In this document: piece by piece, positions 1-11,019 of the stretch
How positions within the stretch are numbered: the first letter of the stretch is position 1
Layout of the letters: each line of letters begins with the position of its first letter
From: Roridomyces roridus
Lineage: Eukaryota > Basidiomycota > Agaricomycetes > Agaricales > Mycenaceae
DNA: 64,000 bases
Direction: 5' to 3'
Assembly: GCA_029378245.1 (NCBI GenBank)
Contig: JARKIF010000001.1
Span: 3,162,001 to 3,226,000 of the forward strand
Notes under the pieces: model-generated
What the model saw: only the letters and a program-made list of their open reading frames with translations
Database searches by the model: none
What the model was told of the DNA's origin: nothing
Translations under genes and position numbers: made by a program

Positions 1-1171
1 TCGTATCCAGCCACGAGCAAGAACTTGATCTAACGCCCAGATCAGACTGAATATTAGTCGCATGAGAGACAATCTACGAACCTGCGACATGACCTCCTCC
101 TGCGAAATCGTTGCCGAGTTGGATGATTTCATCAACAAACCCATGATCGACTTGTCCGTATTGGCGTTGTTCATGAATTCGCGCCCAAGGTTCTGCATCT
201 CTTTCGTGAGCTGATTGAACAATGTCTGACGCGTAGTAGGCAGGTTGTCAACCGCGGGGACTATCAAGGACAGCAAGAGAATTGCAATGTCCCAGGCTGA
301 TTGTTGCGAGCCGAATGCGTCGAAGATCGAGGCAATGTTGGAGATATTGCCAGTGAGCGTGCCGAAGTCATGGGAGAAGCCTGCGAGACCGATCGTGTCC
401 AGACTGCTTGGAGGTCAGTGGATATTCAGATTATATGCGAGATACTGACGAGATGTGGTTCATCCACAGTTGGACTTCAAGAATCATCGCTTCCGAAGGT
501 TCTGCTTCGAGCATCGCATCCCACGCAGCCTTTGCCTGACGGGATATGAGCAAATTGCGACGACATCACTGCCAAGCATCTCACCTTGTACGCAGAGTCA
601 AAGAAAATGGGACCCATATCCTTCACGGCGACGTTGCTGAAAGCAGGGGTCAACGCTCTGCGCTGCCTGCATCCCGTCAGAAACACGGCATCCAGTTCTC
701 AACAGAAACTAACCTCTTATGACTGTCCCCTTCCGACGTAAACAACCCTTCTCCAAGGAGCTTCCTATTAAACCGTTTGAACGGGGGCGTCCCGATGTAG
801 CTGTAAGTCTCAGTGGCGGAGAAGTGGGCGATGGCTCTCGGGTCGGTGAGGACGATCGTACGGCTGCCGAGGATGCCGGGAACGGAAAACACTTCGCCGT
901 ATTGCGCTGCCCATCCTTCAAAGACGGCACCGACGTCTGGCACGTTCCTGAGGAATGGAAGGATTCCGAACAGGTAGCTGCCGAGAGTGGTGGGCGGTCC
1001 TTTGAGGCGTGTCGATTGGCGGCGAACGAAGCGGCGCCAGAGGATGTAGAGGATTGCACCGGAGCTTAAGTAGATCCCGGCGTCCGCTGCGCCGAGATTC
1101 GAGGGTAGGACGTGGAATATCGCGTCGAGCGGGGTATCCGAAATTGCTGGGAAACTGGAGAGGTTTGACAT
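1..1171 (-). CDS. Cytochrome P450, N-terminal part (C-terminus beyond window)
   Basis: A heme-thiolate monooxygenase of the ER membrane; substrate unknown. Translation from the ATG at 1171 gives a membrane anchor (residues ~30-48), a basic stretch, the proline-rich hinge KGPPTT, and P450 N-half motifs: YGEVFSVPG, a helix-C-like GEGLFTSEGDSHKRQRR and LTPAFS, then SLDTIGLAGF further on. Introns are visible after HKR (about 674-719), after DSAYK, and after WMNHIS. The ORF runs off position 1, so the I-helix, ExxR and the heme-binding Cys loop are not in the window. Residues such as LDTIGLAGFSHDF are typical of Agaricomycete multi-copy CYP families; I cannot give a CYP family. It is divergent from the aldehyde dehydrogenase at 2694, with about 1.5 kb between them that holds a decayed mobile-element ORF. 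Confidence 0.85.
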
Positions 1172-1305
1172 TGAAGCCTTGAGGCGCCATGATTACTGTG
1201 GGTTTATATTGCTTGCTTTCTTGCGCTCGCTCATCTCCGCCATAGCGCTGCCGCAGGTTGACCGCAGGCCAGGTGTCCGCAAGAAATGAATAGATTCCTA
1301 AATAA

Positions 1306-1335
1306 GTAATGTTTTCCCATCACTCGCCGCTTGGT
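1306..1335 (+). repeat. 30-bp direct repeat, copy 1
   Basis: An exact 30-base match to 2473-2502 in the same orientation, with weaker similarity for some 25 bases upstream (both carry AATGAAT then GGTAATG-like bases) and TTCACTG shortly downstream. The two copies bracket the decayed transposon-related ORF. Confidence 0.8.
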
Positions 1336-1594
1336 TCACTGCTATTTCGTCACGCGTGGTACCGGCCAATGAGCTGTTGTCGGATTGATTCATCGGATGG
1401 CGCCGAAAGATCGTCGTCCTCCGGTTTGGCGTGTTTGACTCGCGCACATACAGCCGCTTGTCGTGTCTGGTGGGCGCGCCGTTGGGTCAAACAGAGCCAT
1501 CAGGTCGAGAGCGTCGAAAGTCCATACTTGAGCGGCAACCCCTTCATGCAACTGGTTGGGTGTGATGCCCAGAAGGGCAACGGGTGATTTGCAT

Positions 1595-2245
1595 TCAGCA
1601 GCCTTGTATCCTTGCGCGGCCGGCCGCCCTCGAATTCGATGAACGGCCTCTGGGGGCGAAGAAAACGAAGTCTAGAAGGTGAAGTCCTTGACAATAACCC
1701 GAGTTACCAAACGTGTGCTCACAGGACTCCATGGAGTGAAGCCACGGAAGAAGGGTACGTGGTCGCGGTGAACGAGGATCAAAGAGATAACTCCGCGCAA
1801 TGTCGACCGCTTCTCGGGAGATGAAGGGTTTGTGAAGGGTTGTGCACGCTTGTTTCCAGCTCCATCGAGATAGGCCGCCCATGCGTCGAGTGATATATGC
1901 CGCGCAGGAGCAACTCGATGCGCTCCTTGTGGTCGACCTCCCGACCATTTCGCCAGAGTTAAACATGTAGAGGGCCTCGCCGACACACTCTGGGTGGGTC
2001 GCAATGAGATATTCCAGAACCGCGGCGCAGAAGAGGCGGCACGCGGCAATATCATCCTGTCGATCTAGCCGTTCGACATCTCTCCTAAGACTCCTGTATG
2101 TACATCGGTGAGTTCTCCTCCGGTGCCATTGCGTGGATTCGAGGGTGTTTTGACTCTTGGTCTCCGATTGCGACGGCGATACTGATGGAATCTGGCCTCT
2201 CCGTCGTAGTTTTGGGATGAGTCTGCTTTGGAGTCGCCGGTGCAT
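1595..2245 (-). pseudogene. Decayed transposon-associated ORF fragment
   Basis: A 216-codon minus-strand frame without a clean N-terminus. Near its end it reads LLPWLHSMESCEHTFG, and shifting frame just after continues with VIVKDFTF then LDFVFF. This resembles the T-E-x-x-E-H-x-F-G ... KDFT-x-LD-F block near the C-terminus of transposon-associated proteins that are abundant in Agaricomycete genomes. The change of frame between the two halves of the motif indicates decay. The upstream half, including RLFCAAVLEYLIATHPECV, also looks coding-derived. I see no terminal repeats that define an element, although the 30-bp direct repeat lies on both sides. Family assignment is tentative. Confidence 0.45.
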
Positions 2246-2472
2246 ATTGGATTGAAATCAGTACAGTTCAAAGACCGAATTCTCCCGCTCACCATTTTAC
2301 GAATAACTGCGCTAGGAACAAGACGAATGAAATAGGTGGCGCGCTCACCAGCGGCGTGCTTTTGTTCTCATATCTTCTCCAAAAAACATTCGCCGTAATG
2401 GTGTTACGACACACCGGCGAGTTCTCCTCCGGGTTCAAGATTGCGGTGTACAATGAATTGGATCCCGGATCG

Positions 2473-2502
2473 GTAATGTTTTCCCATCACTCGCCGCTTG
2501 GT
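2473..2502 (+). repeat. 30-bp direct repeat, copy 2
   Basis: Exact copy of 1306-1335, lying about 190 bases before the aldehyde dehydrogenase start. Either a duplicated promoter piece or the footprint of an insertion. Confidence 0.8.
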
Positions 2503-2693
2503 CTTCACTGTGACTTTGTGGATGGTGTGTAGTCCATCCGTCAATCGTCAAGCCCAGCCCTGTATTCTGTCGATCCCGACTAGCACAGTGTCCTGTCAAT
2601 CGCCAGCGCGGGCTCTGCGGCCAGGGTCCCGGCGTCTGTCTGGACGTTAAAAGCCGTCGATGGGTGTGGGCGCAGGATACTCGATTTCCCGCA

Positions 2694-4740
2694 ATGTCTC
2701 ACCAAACGACTCTCGAATTCAACAATGCAATGTACAAGGGCTCAATCTCCCTGAACACCGGTCTCTTCATCGACGGGCAGTGGGTGGATCCTGTAGAACC
2801 AGATAGCATCTAGTAAGTTTCCGCTTCATGATCTCGACCGCACTGGCCAAAATCTGGTAGCGTTATCAATCCCGGTATGGTCCAATAGTCTTGCCGTTCT
2901 TCCTGCTGACGACGTGGTTGTAGCTACTGGTAAAAAGGTTGCCTCTGTCTCCTTGGGCTCCAGCAAGGACGTCGATCTTGCCGTGAAGGCTGCTCAGAAG
3001 GCGAGTTTTTGTGGTCACTGACTGCCCGTCTCATCGCATTTCCAGGCATGCAAAACCTCTTGGGGCCTCAAATGCCCTGGCACACAACGCGGAAAGCTGC
3101 TCGCGCGCCTCGCGGACCTCATGGAGCGGGATGCCGATCAGTTCACTGCTCTCGAGGCCCTCGATGCCGGTGAGAGAATTTTTCCTTGTCTGTCCATGAT
3201 ATCCATAAGTACATCACCTGGATAGGAATGCCCTTCCAGTTTGCAAAGGCCGCCAATGTGGGCTCGAGCATCCAAACCCTAAGATACTTTGCGGGTTGGA
3301 GCGACAAGATCCAGGGCAAAAGCATCGAGACCAATGAGACAAAGTTGGCATACACGCGGCGTGAGCCTTATGGTGTGGTTGTACGTATATGTCTCTCTTT
3401 CCGTTCCGTGCCAGCTGACTTCTTCATAGGGTGGAATTACTCCTTGGAACGTACCCTTGGGGATGCTGTGCTGGAAAGTCGCACCCGCCCTCGCCACTGG
3501 CAATTGTATCGTCTTGAAGGTATGCACCACTGGCCAATGTACATTATACACTAACGCACTGTCAGCCATCCGAGATGACGCCTTTATCGGCTCTCAAATT
3601 CGCCAGCCTCGTCTCTGAAGCGGGTTTCCCTCCCGGCGTTGTAAATGTCGTGAACGGCTACGGAACGACGGTGGGCCAGGCCATCAGCGAACACATGGAC
3701 ATTGCCAAAGTTTCGTTCACCGGAAGTACCCTCGTGGGCCGCAAAATCCTCGAAGCCTCGGCCAAGACCAATCTCAAAGTCGTTACTCTGGAACTGGGCG
3801 GCAAGAGCCCGACTATCGTGTTCGACGATTGCAACCTCGAGCAAACTGTTAAATGGGCGGCCATGGCTATCTTGTATGTTCATTTCTCTCCCCGCTTCAA
3901 GTTGCTCAGGATCTGATTCGAACCCGTCTAGCGTAAACATGGGACAGTCCTGTGTCGCCGGGTCCCGTATTTTCGTGCAAGAAGGCATCTATCCGCAGTT
4001 CATGGAAAAGTTCACGGCTATGGCCAATGGTCTCGGTCAGGCTACGGGTGATCCCTTTGCACCGACGACTCAACACGGCCCTCAGGTGAGTTATATCATT
4101 GATAACTTGAACATCGCTCAGCCGGCGTTTCCAGGCGTCCAAAGCCCAGTACGACGTATGCTGCCATTACTCCTTCTCCCGCACCGCTCACGAAGACTAG
4201 CGGATCATGAACTACATCGCGTCGGGCAAGGCGGACGGTGCTACCCTTCACGCGGGCGGAGAGCGCCACGGAACCGAGGGGTATTTCATCCAACCGACCA
4301 TATTCACCGACTGCAAAGCCGAGATGAAGATCGTCAAGGAGGAAATCTTTGGACCCGTTGCCGCCATTTTGAAATTCAAGACCGAGGAAGGTGGGTGCTT
4401 GTTACACATTGCTGCACGCAACTCACGATTATTCAGAGGTTATTGAAGCTGCGAATGCAACTACGTACGGGCTTTCGGCGTGCATTTTTTCGGAGAATAT
4501 CTCCCGTGCGCTCAGGGTTGCACATGCCATCGAGTCGGGTTCCACTTTTGTCAATAGCGCACAGTTGATTGACCCCGCGATTCCCTTTGGAGGGTACAAG
4601 GCAAGTGGGATTGGGCGCGAGCAGGGCGAGTATGCACTTGAAACGTGAGTTGTTCCAACATTCATCGAGAAGTCGCTGACCTCGGTTGCAGGTATACTCA
4701 GGTCAAGGCAGTTCATGTCAACATTGGTTTGGAGATTTGA
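2694..4740 (+). CDS. Aldehyde dehydrogenase (NAD(P)-dependent ALDH family)
   Basis: Oxidises aldehydes to acids, probably in the cytosol or mitochondrion. Start chosen at ATG 2694 ([11 protein letters not shown]), giving the usual N-terminal FIDGQWVDP strand. Exons placed by frame: 2694-2812, a 14-base exon 2861-2874, 2924-3000, 3046 onward, and more to the stop at 4738-4740. Family landmarks in order: [34 protein letters not shown], the catalytic-Glu block LELGGKSP, the catalytic-Cys block [17 protein letters not shown], and near the end [13 protein letters not shown]. Nothing essential is missing, so it should be active; about 500 residues is normal for the family. The intron 3001-3045 has a GC donor (GCGAGT) and must be removed to avoid a stop. 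Ends tail-to-tail, 14 bases from the Tudor-like gene. Confidence 0.93.
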
Positions 4741-4754
4741 GATCTTTGTATCAT

Positions 4755-5640
4755 TCAACTTTGAGCACAAATTATATCGTGATGAGACAAGAGCCTGTCT
4801 TGCCAATATTTGTCCACCTCCGCCGTGGACAATTTGACATCCTCCACCTTGACCCGCTTCTTGAGCACAATGGTACCGTCTTCCCCGATCATAGAAACCG
4901 TGTTCATATCGTCTGTTACGACGATCCGGTCGCTGGGCCGAAGCTTGGCGCAGAGGTGCATATGTTCGAGGTTGACAACGAGCTCTGAATCGTCCTCCAT
5001 AAATCGGACGACGTACTTGTCGCCTAGCCGGCGTTGAACGATGCCGGGGTAGTAGAGATTGTCGTCCGGCCACAAGGCAAAGACCTTGCTCACGAGCGCC
5101 GCAGAAGACCTGCCTGGTCCGGGTTTCTGAATCCTGGGTTTACTGCTCTTGTCTGTGGACATGTCTGGCTTCGAGAGAAGAAAAGAAAAGGCAACGACGT
5201 ACTCGCTGCGGGACAATTAAAACCAACAGCCACCTCTTCCCTCAACTGGAAAATCTCGCCGACCTCGAATTGGTTTAACTTGGACGGATCGCGGTTCCCG
5301 ACGTCTGAACGTTCCCAAAACACTTTCAGAGCCCATTTGTCCCCTTGGAAATTCTTCTGGGGGATCCACCTAGAAATGCAGGGATGAAGCGTCAAAAGCT
5401 GTTAGTTTGGGAGCCCTACGTGGCTTCGGTCGCAAGGTACCCCTTCCACTAGGCCGAGCACCGAGAGTCAGACACTGGTGACCGCGAAAGACTGACGGAA
5501 CTCACCAGCGTTTCGAATTCCTGAAAAAGCTCGGAGTTAGGAAACACGAGGCTCGCGGTAAGTGGGCGGCCATACCCAGTATTTCTTGCCCCGGGCACCT
5601 GGAGCCACGCGCGCCTTGATGACTTTATCTGCCAGGACGA
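4755..5640 (-). CDS. Tudor-like domain protein, possibly a truncated Crb2/53BP1-type gene
   Basis: The well-supported last exon encodes SKVFALWPDDNLYYPGIVQ, then YVVRFMEDDSE and LRPSDRIVV, which resembles the tandem Tudor fold of fungal Crb2/Rad9-53BP1 checkpoint proteins (binding methylated histone tails). Upstream minus-strand pieces include KKYW (near 5560) and WALKVFWERSDVG with KLNQFEVGEIFQL (5250-5390). A likely intron separates GEIFQLREEVA from PDMSTDKSSKPR. The frame stops at 4755 after VDKYWQDRLL, so no BRCT repeats follow, unlike full Crb2/Rad9. Start and 5' exons are unresolved: the two possible frames around 5330-5520 do not join cleanly. It may be a truncated paralogue, a pseudogene or a different Tudor protein. 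Confidence 0.4.
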
Positions 5641-6054
5641 TAGAACTTGAAGTTGACGTGGTTGGCTTTCAACCCTACTGACCGACGAAGAATTCTTCAG
5701 GCTTGCAGGCCGGCATTGTGGTTGGTGGGAGAATCGGACTGGGGCATGTGACGTAACTTCGAGGTTCGGTTTGATTCAATCTCCAAGTTGATAGCATTAT
5801 TAGATCGGGTCAAGGTATATAGCCAAGTTCACTAAGGGGATGGTAACAGTATAGCAGAAATTGTCTTAAAGAGGACATACAACAAGGGAATGGACATGTA
5901 CGAATCCCACGAAATAATTTATCAAAAGAAGCTCCGAGCCGGTGCAAGAGGAAGAATTTCAACCAGCATGTGCCAGTGGTATAATCTGTAGCTGAAGTCT
6001 AAGATTTAATGACCACGGTCGAATTCCAAAATAAACCTACCATCTCTATCACAC
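5641..6054. other. Intergenic, nothing recognised
   Basis: AT-richer than its neighbours and without a credible reading frame; probably the 5' side of the Tudor-like gene and the 3' flank of the next minus-strand gene. Confidence 0.5.
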
Positions 6055-6339
6055 TCAGACTTTTTCTAGGCCTGGAAACCCTCCGAACCTGGGGACGTCG
6101 ACGTGAATGGTCAAATTCATCGCGTACGGGCATTGACCGTCTGGCATCTGCCCCTCCACATCGTCGTCGTCGGTGACTGTGAGTGAAAGGTGATCCCAGG
6201 AGTAACTCCTCAACGGACACTCGCGTCCTCCTGGTCGTCTCTGAAGTCGTTCTTGCAGATGGGAAAACACTATGAATAGGATGCCGAAAAGAATGTAGAG
6301 GACCACTGTCAAGGCGATAAAGAATGGTACCCCGAACAT
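6055..6339 (-). CDS. Small single-pass membrane protein, unknown function
   Basis: From ATG 6339 a 94-residue protein begins MFGVPFFIALTVVLYILF, a strongly hydrophobic segment, followed by a basic stretch (RLQRRPGGR) and an acidic DDDDVEG patch, then CPYAMNLTIHVDVPRFGG. An ATG at 6513 in the same frame would add 58 residues, but a TATAAAA box lies at 6493-6499, so transcription probably starts after that codon. I recognise no family. The gene at 7147-7518 has a similar hydrophobic start and may be a neighbour of the same type. Confidence 0.4.
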   Translation of the reverse strand: MFGVPFFIALTVVLYILFGILFIVFSHLQERLQRRPGGRECPLRSYSWDHLSLTVTDDDDVEGQMPDGQCPYAMNLTIHVDVPRFGGFPGLEKV

Positions 6340-6492
6340 CGAGGAAGGTACGAACGTATGACGGCAAACAGCCAGAGAATCTGTGTCAGCTGGGTAGTCG
6401 TGCTGGATGCCATTGGGCAGAAAAGAGTAGGAATGCAGTGAGAGGAGGAGCTCAAGGCTCGTGCGCGGGTGAGTCCCTTCCGAGTTGCGTCC

Positions 6493-6499
6493 TTTTATA
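6493..6499 (-). promoter_or_regulatory. TATA box of the small membrane protein gene
   Basis: TATAAAA on the minus strand, about 155 bases before the preferred ATG at 6339. Confidence 0.4.
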
Positions 6500-7146
6500 C
6501 GCGCAAGGGACACGTTAGACGCCTGGTTCCGAGTTACTGGTACTTACCTTCAGCATTTTTACAGCACAGCAGTCGTTCGAGTCATAATTGGAGGAACTGC
6601 GCCACGAACAACCAGAAATGACTAGGATTTGGGTGGTGGGCAACGGAATGACATGGAACATGGTCGAATGCAACTGCAGTTGGAGATTCCTTCTCCCAGT
6701 GGGAAGACATCAGGGTTCTACGCAGATGTGAGCAGCTGCTGTAGACCGCGGAATGACGCCGACACTCAACTGTGCACAGCAGTTCAACAGCAACCACTTC
6801 GAACGCCGCGCGCTTCCTCCGGGCAATGGAGAACACGACTTTTATTAGACTGCTGTGTTGAGCCTGATTTAAAAGCTGTAGACCATAGCGGTGACCAGTC
6901 TCGACATTCCCTCAGAGTCAATAGTAGCATGAATTCGAAGTCGTAAATAAAACTACAAGCATCTCGGGTGAGTAATGGGATCGAATGGAGAATAGAAACT
7001 GGCCGGTTCGGATACAAAGAATGACAACTATACAATAGTCTAATGTCTACTGAGCCTCGCACATTATCAAACAGGAGAGGTGGGGGGAGATGGGTATGCT
7101 GCGGCGCGGTATTCTTGCAGGAGTAACTCGGTCTGTGTGGAACCAG

Positions 7147-7518
7147 TCAACGACAAGTCTCAACAAAGGATAGAGCACATACCTCGTCGTGAGTCGAGGC
7201 CGTGCGAGACGAAAAGGACCGGCTGACTCGCTGGACCGCGGAAGGCGGAGCGCGGAGGAATAATTCGGGATAAAATGTATACGGAGCGCTTACTGCGCTC
7301 CATATATGTACGCGGTTTTCATAGCGACCGCGCCGGACATTGGTGGGCGGATGGTGTTGTTGGTCATCGCGATTGGATTTCAGGATGAAGAGATAGTATA
7401 CAGACGCTGGGAGTGGAAAGCGTAAATTGATCATCCGTTCGTACATCGTCACGGAATACAGACCAGGAATGGCCGTGAAGACCAACAACGCAAGGATGCA
7501 GATTAGAACTGTGTTCAT
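7147..7518 (-). CDS. Hypothetical membrane-anchored protein
   Basis: From ATG 7518 a 123-residue frame starts MNTVLICILALLVFTAIPGL, a signal peptide or membrane anchor, then a soluble part with FPLPASVYYLF, the basic run NVRRGRYENRVH and a Ser-rich end. No domain is recognised and no intron is evident. Support is limited to the hydrophobic start and frame length, so this could be a chance ORF. Confidence 0.25.
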   Translation of the reverse strand: MNTVLICILALLVFTAIPGLYSVTMYERMINLRFPLPASVYYLFILKSNRDDQQHHPPTNVRRGRYENRVHIWSAVSAPYTFYPELFLRAPPSAVQRVSRSFSSRTASTHDEVCALSFVETCR

Positions 7519-8849
7519 GGTACTTTGGCGCCAAAAATTAGGTCGTAAACGGTCGTGAACAGAGGACTGAGAAAAGAAAAAGAGTGGGGGTGTCGACAGA
7601 GAGATAGGCCAGTCGAGCCCAATGCTGTGACTTTTTAAACTCAATACGGCAGAGACACACCATGGAAATACTAGAAGAGCAATGGTGTGCAGAGCAATGT
7701 GGTCTGGTCGGAGACGTCTACAGCCGTGTTCGTAGGGCGGTTTTAAGCTTGAAGCTGTGGTGAAGCTGTAGGATTTGCTGTATTCATCCCGGTGGATGAA
7801 AAGAGGACTCGAAAAGCGGAGCTTGAGGTGGAGACTTGCAAAGCTCGGCTGCAGACATGATGGGAGAAAACAGAAAGAGCGATCGGTATCATCTCGTCCT
7901 CGACGATGGCACCGAATCAGTCCTGAATAATACTGACTAAGTACCTGCTTGCATCTTGTCTACAGCTCTGTTTCTTCTGGAATCGCGGACTCTCATGCTA
8001 TTCGTATCGCCTTGGCCGCGGCACAAAGGCGGCATACAGCTCCGCTGTCCTTTCCGATTCCCGGGGGGTTGTCGCTGCGGAAAACAGTGCGTATGCAGGT
8101 ACCTTAAGAGTTCTTCCCAGTCATTCTCATCATTCTCGACGCAAAATCTGGACACAAAGTCCGGCCTGGTAAGATATCTCTTACGGTGCTATTCGGAAGT
8201 TTTCTCATCCCAGCCGCCCTCTTCTTGACAGTGAAAATGTCTGTGCGTTCTCAATTTCGGGACCTGCATTCGGTGACTCGCAAGATGAGGCCTCGAGGCG
8301 CCTTTTCAGTGAGAGAAGGAGGCTCACGCGCTCACGTACGATGGTAACAAGTGGTACGCAAGGCCAGCACGAGGCATGCAGTTAGCAGTCGTCACCAGTC
8401 GTGAAGATGTTCTTTGGCTGCGAATCGCGATGGGGTATCTCGAGGACAGTGAGGAAGTGACCAGCGTCGCTTTGACACCCTATCATCGCCTTCTCCGCTC
8501 GCCCCACAGTCACCTATCTCGCCCGCGGCAAACTCCCCCGTGTCGACGTCGATCTCAACGACAGCGACATCGCTCTTCCCTCATTTGTCGACCTCGCCAA
8601 CTTCAGAATCGCCGGTCTCGATTATCGAGCGAGCAGACGGCGCGTTCACGAATAAATCTATGGTTTTCGCCGCTGCGCGTCTCATACAACGTATCCCTGG
8701 CCTTGCGTGGGCCAAGCTGGCAGTCTCCCTCCTCGTTTTGAGTGGGTTTGAAATGGATTGCAGCTGGGTTCACTTCACGAATCTTTTCTTCTTGACCTAG
8801 TACCCACCGCGCGTCCTCCGAAGTCATGATAAGCATTCTCTAACCATCC
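7519..8849. other. Region with isolated coding-like fragments, no intact gene
   Basis: On the plus strand, separate pieces look coding-derived: GIADSHAIRIALAAAQ near 7975-8025; a hydrophobic stretch KISLTVLFGSFLIP near 8170-8215; and VTYLARGKLPRVDVDLND with ALPSFVDLANF near 8505-8620. They lie in different frames separated by stops, and I could not join them with plausible introns. They may be exons of a plus-strand gene I cannot resolve, or remnants of a decayed one. Confidence 0.3.
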
Positions 8850-9123
8850 TTGGCGGGTCATTTTATTGCCTTTTGATGTTCTCTTCGTCGCCACGTTTCC
8901 TCAATGGTACCGGTGTTCACCTTCTGGCTCGTCATGTGCATCCTTCTCTTTACTTTCATTCCCAATGCTCATGTTCGTTAGGTTTTTTTTTTTTTCCGTT
9001 GGCGTTATTCTCCACCACCGTCCACGTCGCGACAAGAAGCGCTATGAGCCTCGGGAGCTTGAATTAGGTTCTTTGGTTCGGTGGTGGACGCTAGCTACTG
9101 CTCGCACATATACCCTCAGATAA
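8850..9123 (+). pseudogene. Left counterpart of the hypothetical gene at 15442-16227, truncated
   Basis: The plus strand here resembles the minus strand of 15442-15760. The left reads HLLARHV then CSLGFFFFPLALFSTT and ATRSAMS; the right reads DLLTGHV, CSLGFSSFALFSTA and ATRSTIS, with small indels. The last part (from 9059) lies in the exact arm and encodes the same ending, ELGSLVRWWTLATARTYTLR. The longer N-terminal part present on the right is not visible on the left. Confidence 0.5.
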
Positions 9124-11019
9124 ATTCGCTGTCAATGTACTCTCTCTGCTTCCTTCACGCGCGGGATGAGTTATACCTACCCAAGATCCCCTGACGCACA
9201 ACCAAAGCGTGGATGAAATTTTGTATTCATGCGGACAACTACTACGTACAAAACGAAAAGTGGTCTCAAATTTCCAGACACGGTCACCATTTGCGCCAGA
9301 ACCACACCATGCGTCCGAGGTAAACCATCACGGGCGCCTTGAGGCACGATTCGTTCGGCGGACCTGTCCACAGCGGAAATGGGGGCGCAGATCCCTCCGG
9401 AGGAGGATTTGTGCGTCCAGGCCCCACCCACAAAGCCTGTTGCCGCACGCTCATAACGACCTCGTCAACCTCGTCCAGACGCATGAACATGTCGTCCATG
9501 CGCTGGAGCCCCTCGTTGAACCTCTCCAAGCTGAGTCGCTTCGAAGGGTCCATGCGAAAGAAGCCTCTAAACAGCCTGGACAGGGGGCGCGAGACCGGAA
9601 GTCTGCGGCACAGGTCGTGCCGGAAACCTTCGACGAAGAGTTTGAAACTCTTGTCGGCCTCGGGACGCGCTGAGAACCATGGAGTGTTATTCGTCACGAC
9701 TTTCATCAGGGTCATCCCAAGAGCCCAGGCGTCGCTAAGTTCGGGGCGATAGCTGCCGCCGACGCCGTTGTCAAAGGATTCTTAAACAATAGTTCAGTCG
9801 ATGATGCGGAAAGAGGGCGAAAGAGAGCAGATACATACCAGGTGCCATGTAGGGCGCCGTGCCCACACCGAGCTGGTGGCTCACCACGTCGGACGTGGCC
9901 ATTCCAAAGTCGGTGAGACAGGGGTTACCACCCCAGTAATCGACGAGGATGTGGTCAGGCTTGATGTTGCGGTGATAGACGCCTTTCCTGTGGCAGAAGA
10001 GGATGGCATCGACGAGTTGCGCAAAGGTCTGCTTGATGAGTGGTGTGTTATGTTGGTACATGCCGTCGAGGACAGCCGCCAACATGGTGTCGTGGACGTG
10101 CATATCCAGGACGAAGAACATGTGACCCTGCTCTATGAAGGTGTCGTGGAGGGTCACGATGTTCGGGTGGTCGGAGACGCTGCTGTGCAGCTTCCGCTCG
10201 TGTTCGTACAGCTTGGGGTCATCCTGGAAGGCTTGGGCCCTTCGCAGGGATTTGACTGCATACACTTTAGGCTTTGGTGGTGAGGAGGAGGAAGACGGTG
10301 ATGCAGAGGCCGAGGATGCCCACGAGGAGCGGCGGGATTGAACAGCAGAGTCGGTCTCGACGCCGTAGTAAACCTTGCCATAAGACCCAAGGCCGACTGC
10401 TTTCTCGAGGAGCAAAGTACCGCCGTTGACGACGCAGCCGTGAAGACCGAGAATAGGTTGAGCAATGGGCATTGGAGTGGTAGTGGTAGTGGTAGAAGGC
10501 AGAGAGAAGTTGGGGTTAGGGGGTGAACTGGCCAGCCTTTTAAAGTGGGAGGATCGTAGACATGTCTCAGTCGTTTCCGCGCAAGTTCCGCGGGACAATT
10601 CTCCTATCCGTGTCTCAGGGACTCGGGGGAAATATCGAATATGAAGGAAAGAGAGAGAGAGAGAAGCATGAGCGAACAGGCCTTTGAGATGGACATGGCG
10701 GTAGGGGACAGGCTTGTCCACGAGCACGTGTTTCCGATTCGACCCTCCAGATAATACCAAGATAATACACACTGTAGCCATTATACAAGTCTACGAATAA
10801 GGTTACAAGAAAGAGCACACACTTGCAAGAAAAAATACACTATTACGTTCGATTCTCGTGAAGTAGTCCGTCCGTCTCCCCAGGTGTTTCCTTCTCTCCA
10901 GCATCAGACTCCTCCACCGTCGTCCCCGTTGACGGCCCCGAATCGACACTCGAGCTCTCCACTGGCGCCGATCGCAGCCCGAGCATCTCAATCCCGTCAG
11001 CCAGCGTCCACTGGCACTC
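9059..11019. repeat. Left arm of a 1961-bp inverted repeat
   Basis: Reverse complement of 13546-15506: position x pairs with 24565 minus x. Every reading frame I compared in both arms gives the same protein, and the spot checks of bases match, so the arms are identical or nearly so. Edges are sharp: inside the repeat the last shared bases are GAGTGCC at 11013-11019, and outside it is TTGAATT at 9059. The arm holds the end of the sugar transporter, the whole kinase gene and the end of a convergent hypothetical gene. Confidence 0.92.
9284..10472 (-). CDS. Ran1/Ksp1-like protein kinase homologue, predicted pseudokinase (left copy)
   Basis: 376 residues in two exons, 10472-9839 and 9780-9284, with a 58-base intron. 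Fold landmarks: glycine loop GLGSYGKVYYG, the VAIK lysine in YAVKSL, a glutamate-containing helix (KLYEHERKL), HPNIVTLHD, the catalytic loop YHRNIKPDHIL, then TDFGMA, the APE motif MAPE across the intron and DAWALGM. The overall pattern fits the Ran1/Ksp1 group of fungal kinases. The catalytic Asp of HRD is Asn and the metal-binding Asn of KPxN is His, so phosphotransfer is unlikely even though the DFG Asp and the lysine remain. A Ser-rich insert follows strand 2. The C-terminal 150 residues are not recognised. An identical copy is at 14093-15281. Upstream ATG 10781 is in frame, but 10472 suits the family's length better. Confidence 0.85.
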
